Of a stretch of 64,000 nt of DNA, positions 60,981 to 64,000 are shown piece after piece. Numbering within the stretch: position 1 is the stretch's first letter; each line of letters starts with the position of its first letter. The DNA comes from Streptomyces aquilus (GTDB lineage Bacteria; Actinomycetota; Actinomycetes; Streptomycetales; Streptomycetaceae), in the NCBI RefSeq assembly GCF_003955715.1, contig NZ_CP034463.1, positions 8,618,001 to 8,682,000 on the forward strand. The letters run 5' to 3'. The position numbers were made by a program, and so were the translations under genes. The notes below the pieces were generated by a model. It saw nothing but the letters and a program-made list of their open reading frames with translations, searched no databases and was not told the origin of the DNA.

Positions 60981-62144
60981 TCACGCCTGCGCTGACGCGA
61001 GGTCCACCCAGGTCCGCCGCTCCGCGGACCGCGTCATCGCGTCCAGGGCCGCCGCGCTCGCCACCGCATCCTGGAGCGTCGCGCCGTACGGGGTCCCCTC
61101 GGCGATCGAACGGAGGAACCCGTACGCCTCGATGACCTTCAGGTCGTCGTAGCCCATGGTGTTGGCGGAGCCTGGCTGGAAGGCGCCGAACTCGCCCGCG
61201 CCCGGGCCGACGTAGAGCGTGCTGACGGGCTGGTCCTGGTAGGCCGTGCCGCGGCTGACGCCGAGTTCGCCCATGCGCCGGTAGTCCCAGAAGACCGCGC
61301 CGGTGGTGCCGTGGATCTCGAAGCCGTAGTTGTTCTGTTCGCCGACCGAGACCCGGCAGGCCTCCAAGACGCCTCGGGCGCCGGAGGAGAAGCGGAGGAG
61401 GCAGTTGACGTAGTCGTCGTTCTCGACCGGGCCCAGCTCGCCGCCCGTCGCGCGGGTGTGGCCCGCGGTGGCGCCGGAGGGGCGGGCCCGCTCGGGGACG
61501 AAGATCGCGGTGTCGGCGGTGAGCGACTCGATCTCCCCGAGGAGGTGGCGGGCGAGGTCCACGCCATGCGAGGCGAGGTCGCCCAGCACTCCGCTGCCGC
61601 CGCGCTCCAGCTCGTACCGCCAGGTCAGGGCACCCTCGGGATGGGCGGCGTAGTCGCTGAAGAGGCGGATGCGGATGTGGGTGACGGTGCCGATCTCGCC
61701 GGCGGCGATCAGTTCCCGGGCGGCCTGGACGGCGGGCGCGTTGCGGTAGTTGAAGCCGACCGTGCCCTGGACGCCTGCCTTGGCGACCGCGTCGGCCACC
61801 GCGCCGGCGTCCTCGGCGGTCAGGCCGACCGGCTTCTCGATCCAGATGTGCTTGCCCGCCTCGGCCATCGCGACGCCGATCTCGCGGTGCAGGAAGTTCG
61901 GGGCGGTGATGCTCACGGCCCGCACGCGCGGGTCGGCGGCGACCTCGCGCCAGTCGCGGGTCGCGGACGCGAAGCCGTACTGGTCCGCGGCCTGCTCGGC
62001 GCGGCCGGGCACCTCGTCGGCGACGGTCACGAGCTCCGGTCGCAGCGGCAGCTGCGGGAAATGGTGCGGCAGCCGGGCGTAGGCCTGGGTGTGCACCCGC
62101 CCCATCCAGCCGAAACCCACCACGGCGATGCCGAGCCTGTCCAC
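60981..62144 (-). CDS. Gfo/Idh/MocA family oxidoreductase
   Basis: A 387-aa NAD(P)-dependent oxidoreductase from GTG 62142-62144 (MDRLGIAVVGFGWMGRVHTQ). The Rossmann motif is GFGWMGRVH (residues 10-18), and the catalytic Lys is in HIWIEKPVGLTAED (about residue 100). A C-terminal beta-sheet domain binds the sugar or polyol. Related enzymes oxidise inositol or sugar derivatives. It is divergent from a LacI regulator with two operator-like palindromes between them, so it is very likely sugar-inducible. Confidence 0.92.
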   Translation of the reverse strand: MDRLGIAVVGFGWMGRVHTQAYARLPHHFPQLPLRPELVTVADEVPGRAEQAADQYGFASATRDWREVAADPRVRAVSITAPNFLHREIGVAMAEAGKHIWIEKPVGLTAEDAGAVADAVAKAGVQGTVGFNYRNAPAVQAARELIAAGEIGTVTHIRIRLFSDYAAHPEGALTWRYELERGGSGVLGDLASHGVDLARHLLGEIESLTADTAIFVPERARPSGATAGHTRATGGELGPVENDDYVNCLLRFSSGARGVLEACRVSVGEQNNYGFEIHGTTGAVFWDYRRMGELGVSRGTAYQDQPVSTLYVGPGAGEFGAFQPGSANTMGYDDLKVIEAYGFLRSIAEGTPYGATLQDAVASAAALDAMTRSAERRTWVDLASAQA

Positions 62145-62171
62145 GATGACCGCCCTTCCTCATGCCTGTCC

Positions 62172-62199
62172 TGGAGTTTTGGACCGTTCCAAAGCTCCG
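62172..62199. promoter_or_regulatory. LacI-type operator near the oxidoreductase promoter
   Basis: A palindrome TTTGGA-CCGT-TCCAAA (62178-62193), extended by flanking GGAG and CTCC arms, lies 33 bp upstream of the oxidoreductase start. It shares the TGGA-N4-TCCA core with the second site near lacI. This is the expected form for a LacI-family repressor. Confidence 0.7.
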
Positions 62200-62260
62200 G
62201 TGGCTCACGATGGAGCCGTTCACGTTGAGTGTCAAGGGCTTGCGAGGCGAACAGCAGGTG

Positions 62261-62272
62261 TGGAACGGTCCA
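62261..62272. promoter_or_regulatory. LacI-type operator at the lacI start
   Basis: A palindrome TGGA-ACGG-TCCA ends 3 bp before the ATG of the LacI regulator. It matches the core of the site at 62178-62193. Autoregulation is inferred. Confidence 0.65.
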
Positions 62273-62275
62273 GGC

Positions 62276-63268
62276 ATGAGGACCCCGACCATCCGTGACG
62301 TCGCCGAACGCGCCGGCGTGTCCAAGTCGCTGGTCTCGCTGGTGCTGCGCGGCTCCGAGGGCGTACGTCCCGAGAAGCGCGCGGCCGTCCTCGCCGCCGT
62401 CGAGGAACTCGGCTACCGGCCCAACGCCGCCGCCCGCAGCCTCAGCGAGCGTCGCACCCGCACGGTCGGCGTGCTCCTGAACGACCTGCGCAACCCCTGG
62501 TTCGTGGAACTCCTCGACGGGCTCAACTCCCGCCTCTACGACAGCGGACTGCACACCCTGCTCGCCGACGGGCACCTCAACCGCCGGCTCGGCGAGGACC
62601 TCACCCGCACCTTCACCGAACTGCGCGTCGACGGCCTGATCGCGGTCGGCACGCTCCAGGACCCCGGGGCGCTGCGCACCGCCGCCGGGCAGGTCCCGAC
62701 CGTCGTCGCGGGCGCCCGTGAACCGGAGCTGCCCGGCGTGGACGTCGTCGCCAACGACGACGAACACGGCGCCCGCCTCGCCACCGAGCACCTCATCGGG
62801 CTCGGCCACCGGCACATCGCGCACATCGCCGCGCAGGGAGCCGTGGGCGAGCTGCGGCGGAGGAGCTTCGAGGCGGTGATGCGGGAGCACGGGCTGAACG
62901 GGGTCACTGAGCAGGGCGACCTCACCGAAGAGGGCGGCTACCGGGCCACCGTACGACTGCTCAACCGCCCTCAGCGGCCCACCGCGATCTTCGCCGCCAA
63001 CGACATGACCTGCGTCGGCGCGCTGTCCGCCGCCGAGGAGAGCGGCCTGCGGGTGCCGCGGGACCTGTCCCTCGTCGGCTACGACAACACCTATCTGTCC
63101 CGGCTGCGCCATCTGTGGCTGACCACGGTGGACAACGCGAGCCGCGACGTGGGCCGGCGCGCGGCCCAGCGGCTGCTCGACCGGATCGAGGACCCGGACC
63201 GGCCGCGCGAGGTCGAACTCGCCGCGCCCGTCCTGGAGGTGCGCGGCACCACGGCACCGCCCCGCTAG
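62276..63268 (+). CDS. LacI family transcriptional regulator
   Basis: A 330-aa regulator starting MRTPTIRDVAERAGVSKSLV. The LacI HTH (TIRDVAERAGVSKSLVSLVL) occupies residues 5-24; the hinge region is YRPNAAARSL; the periplasmic-binding-type effector domain spans about 65-325. It is divergent from the Gfo/Idh/MocA gene, with two shared operators in between. The two are predicted to form a sugar- or polyol-responsive unit. The stop overlaps the convergent MarR gene by 4 bp. Confidence 0.94.
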   Translation: MRTPTIRDVAERAGVSKSLVSLVLRGSEGVRPEKRAAVLAAVEELGYRPNAAARSLSERRTRTVGVLLNDLRNPWFVELLDGLNSRLYDSGLHTLLADGHLNRRLGEDLTRTFTELRVDGLIAVGTLQDPGALRTAAGQVPTVVAGAREPELPGVDVVANDDEHGARLATEHLIGLGHRHIAHIAAQGAVGELRRRSFEAVMREHGLNGVTEQGDLTEEGGYRATVRLLNRPQRPTAIFAANDMTCVGALSAAEESGLRVPRDLSLVGYDNTYLSRLRHLWLTTVDNASRDVGRRAAQRLLDRIEDPDRPREVELAAPVLEVRGTTAPPR

Positions 63269-63723
63269 TCCGCCCGCATACGGCGGTTGACCTCGCCCAG
63301 CCCGTCGGCGAGGGACGTCAGCTGCTCCGGGGTCAGCACGTCGATGAGCAGCTCGCGGACGAGTGCCACATGGCCCGGCGCCGCCCGCTCCAGCATGCGG
63401 CGGCCGGCGGCGGTCAGGACGGCGTAGACCGCGCGGGGCTCGCTCGGGCAGGAACGGCGGTTCACCAGGCCCGCCTTCTCCAACTGGCCGATCTGGTACG
63501 TCAGTCCGCTCTTGGTGTGGAACAGCGCGTCGGCGAGCGCGCTCATGCGCATCTCGCGGCCCGGCGCGGCCTCCAGACGGACGAGGATCTCGTACTGGAG
63601 GTGCGTGATCCCCACATCGTCCTTGAGCTGCTGGTCGAGCCGCCGGTCGATGAGCGCCCCGGCGGCCACGAAGGCGTACCAGGCGCGGCGCTCCTCCTCG
63701 TCCAGCCAGCGCGGTGCGGTCAT
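63265..63723 (-). CDS. MarR family transcriptional regulator
   Basis: A 152-aa winged-helix regulator starting MTAPRWLDEEERRAWYAFVA. The DNA-recognition region is MSALADALFHTKSGLTYQIG (about residues 68-87), followed by the wing PSEPRAVYAVLTAAGRRML. It lies 17 bp downstream of a GH43-like gene on the same strand. It is likely a small-molecule or oxidant sensor; ligand unknown. Confidence 0.93.
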   Translation of the reverse strand: MTAPRWLDEEERRAWYAFVAAGALIDRRLDQQLKDDVGITHLQYEILVRLEAAPGREMRMSALADALFHTKSGLTYQIGQLEKAGLVNRRSCPSEPRAVYAVLTAAGRRMLERAAPGHVALVRELLIDVLTPEQLTSLADGLGEVNRRMRAD

Positions 63724-63740
63724 GCCCTCACCGTAGACGG

Positions 63741-64000
63741 TCAGCCGCCGCCGTCGAGGTCGGTGCACCGGCGGACGACCCGCAGCTCATGACCGTTGAG
63801 CTCCATCTCGTACAGCTTCCCGCGGGCGTTCTCGAACGGCCGGTGCAGGATCATCGTCAGCCGGCCCTCGAAGGTGCGGAACAGCATGCCGTGGCCGCTG
63901 TCGTCACGGACCAGCGGCCGCCGCTGGAGCCACGGGCCCCGCACGTCACCGGACTCGGAGACGGCGTACGTCTGGACGTAACCGCCGCTGATGTTGCCGT
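63741..64000 (-). CDS. GH43-like glycoside hydrolase, C-terminal fragment
   Basis: The last 86 codons of a gene running off the window edge on the minus strand. The visible part reads GNISGGYVQTYAVSESGDVR and then GHGMLFRTFEGRLTMILHRP, a sequence typical of the GH43 beta-propeller fifth blade near the C-terminus. Such enzymes cleave arabinan or xylan side chains. The N-terminal catalytic part lies outside the window, so activity and localisation cannot be judged. Confidence 0.72.
   Translation of the reverse strand, partial: GNISGGYVQTYAVSESGDVRGPWLQRRPLVRDDSGHGMLFRTFEGRLTMILHRPFENARGKLYEMELNGHELRVVRRCTDLDGGG

Overview
This is a high-GC actinobacterial chromosome segment, almost certainly from Streptomyces. 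The evidence is the strong third-position GC, frequent GTG starts, Tat signals with RRT(V/A)xxG cores, a conservon-type operon, an actinobacterial hopanoid cluster and a ydaO (c-di-AMP) riboswitch ahead of a cell-wall peptidase. From memory the gene order resembles the S. coelicolor SCO674x-SCO68xx region; I could not check this by search. No phage, insertion sequence, CRISPR array or plasmid function is visible.

Layout. 1-9.7 kb: housekeeping and accessory metabolism (partial Tex, an LPFR-type microprotein, an SCO6745-family protein, two DJ-1/PfpI proteins, an enoyl-CoA hydratase, an HdeD-like membrane protein, an RsbW-like kinase, Idi, a CDF metal exporter, GalE). 9.96-17.0 kb: a tightly overlapping seven-gene operon that looks like a dedicated pathway for an uncharacterised phospho-polyol cell-surface compound: CDP-alcohol phosphotransferase with a DUF5941-like tail, NTP transferase, glycerol-1-phosphate-dehydrogenase-like enzyme, second CDP-alcohol phosphotransferase, GT2 glycosyltransferase, and an ABC-2 exporter pair. 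It ends in a strong hairpin. 17.3-31.0 kb: the hopanoid operon hpnC-hpnD-(46-aa ORF)-hpnE-prenyl synthase-shc-hpnG-hpnH-ispG-dxs-hpnO. It carries its own MEP-pathway enzymes and is followed by an XRE-cupin regulator with a 40-aa membrane microprotein.

31.0-42.0 kb: tyrosine phosphatase, GH36 alpha-galactosidase, riboswitch-controlled LysM-M23 peptidase, a secreted rhamnogalacturonan-degrading operon (PL26-like lyase, SGNH esterase, DUF6250-like protein), an SGNH hydrolase and a SIMPL protein. 42.0-47.7 kb: a TetR regulator and an amino-acid dehydrogenase separated by a 44-45 bp tandem repeat, a MOSC protein, an MBL-fold hydrolase, a histidine phosphatase and a decayed MFS gene. 48-52.7 kb: a conservon (sensor kinase, roadblock, DUF742, GTPase, GAF) whose kinase has an odd His/Met/Asp-rich and GLT-repeat tail. 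52.7-64 kb: GPP34 protein, tdh-kbl threonine catabolism, LysR, an XRE-cupin/GNAT pair under a perfect palindrome, YjbR, MFS, tRNA-Pro(GGG), a TIGR01777 protein, a Gfo/Idh/MocA oxidoreductase divergent from a LacI regulator with two matching operators, MarR, and the C-terminal end of a GH43-like protein.

The most interesting blocks are the uncharacterised phospho-polyol operon fused head-to-tail to the hopanoid operon, the coupled microproteins (43, 46 and 40 aa, plus a 20-23 aa leader) and several clean palindromic operators that allow specific regulator-target predictions.
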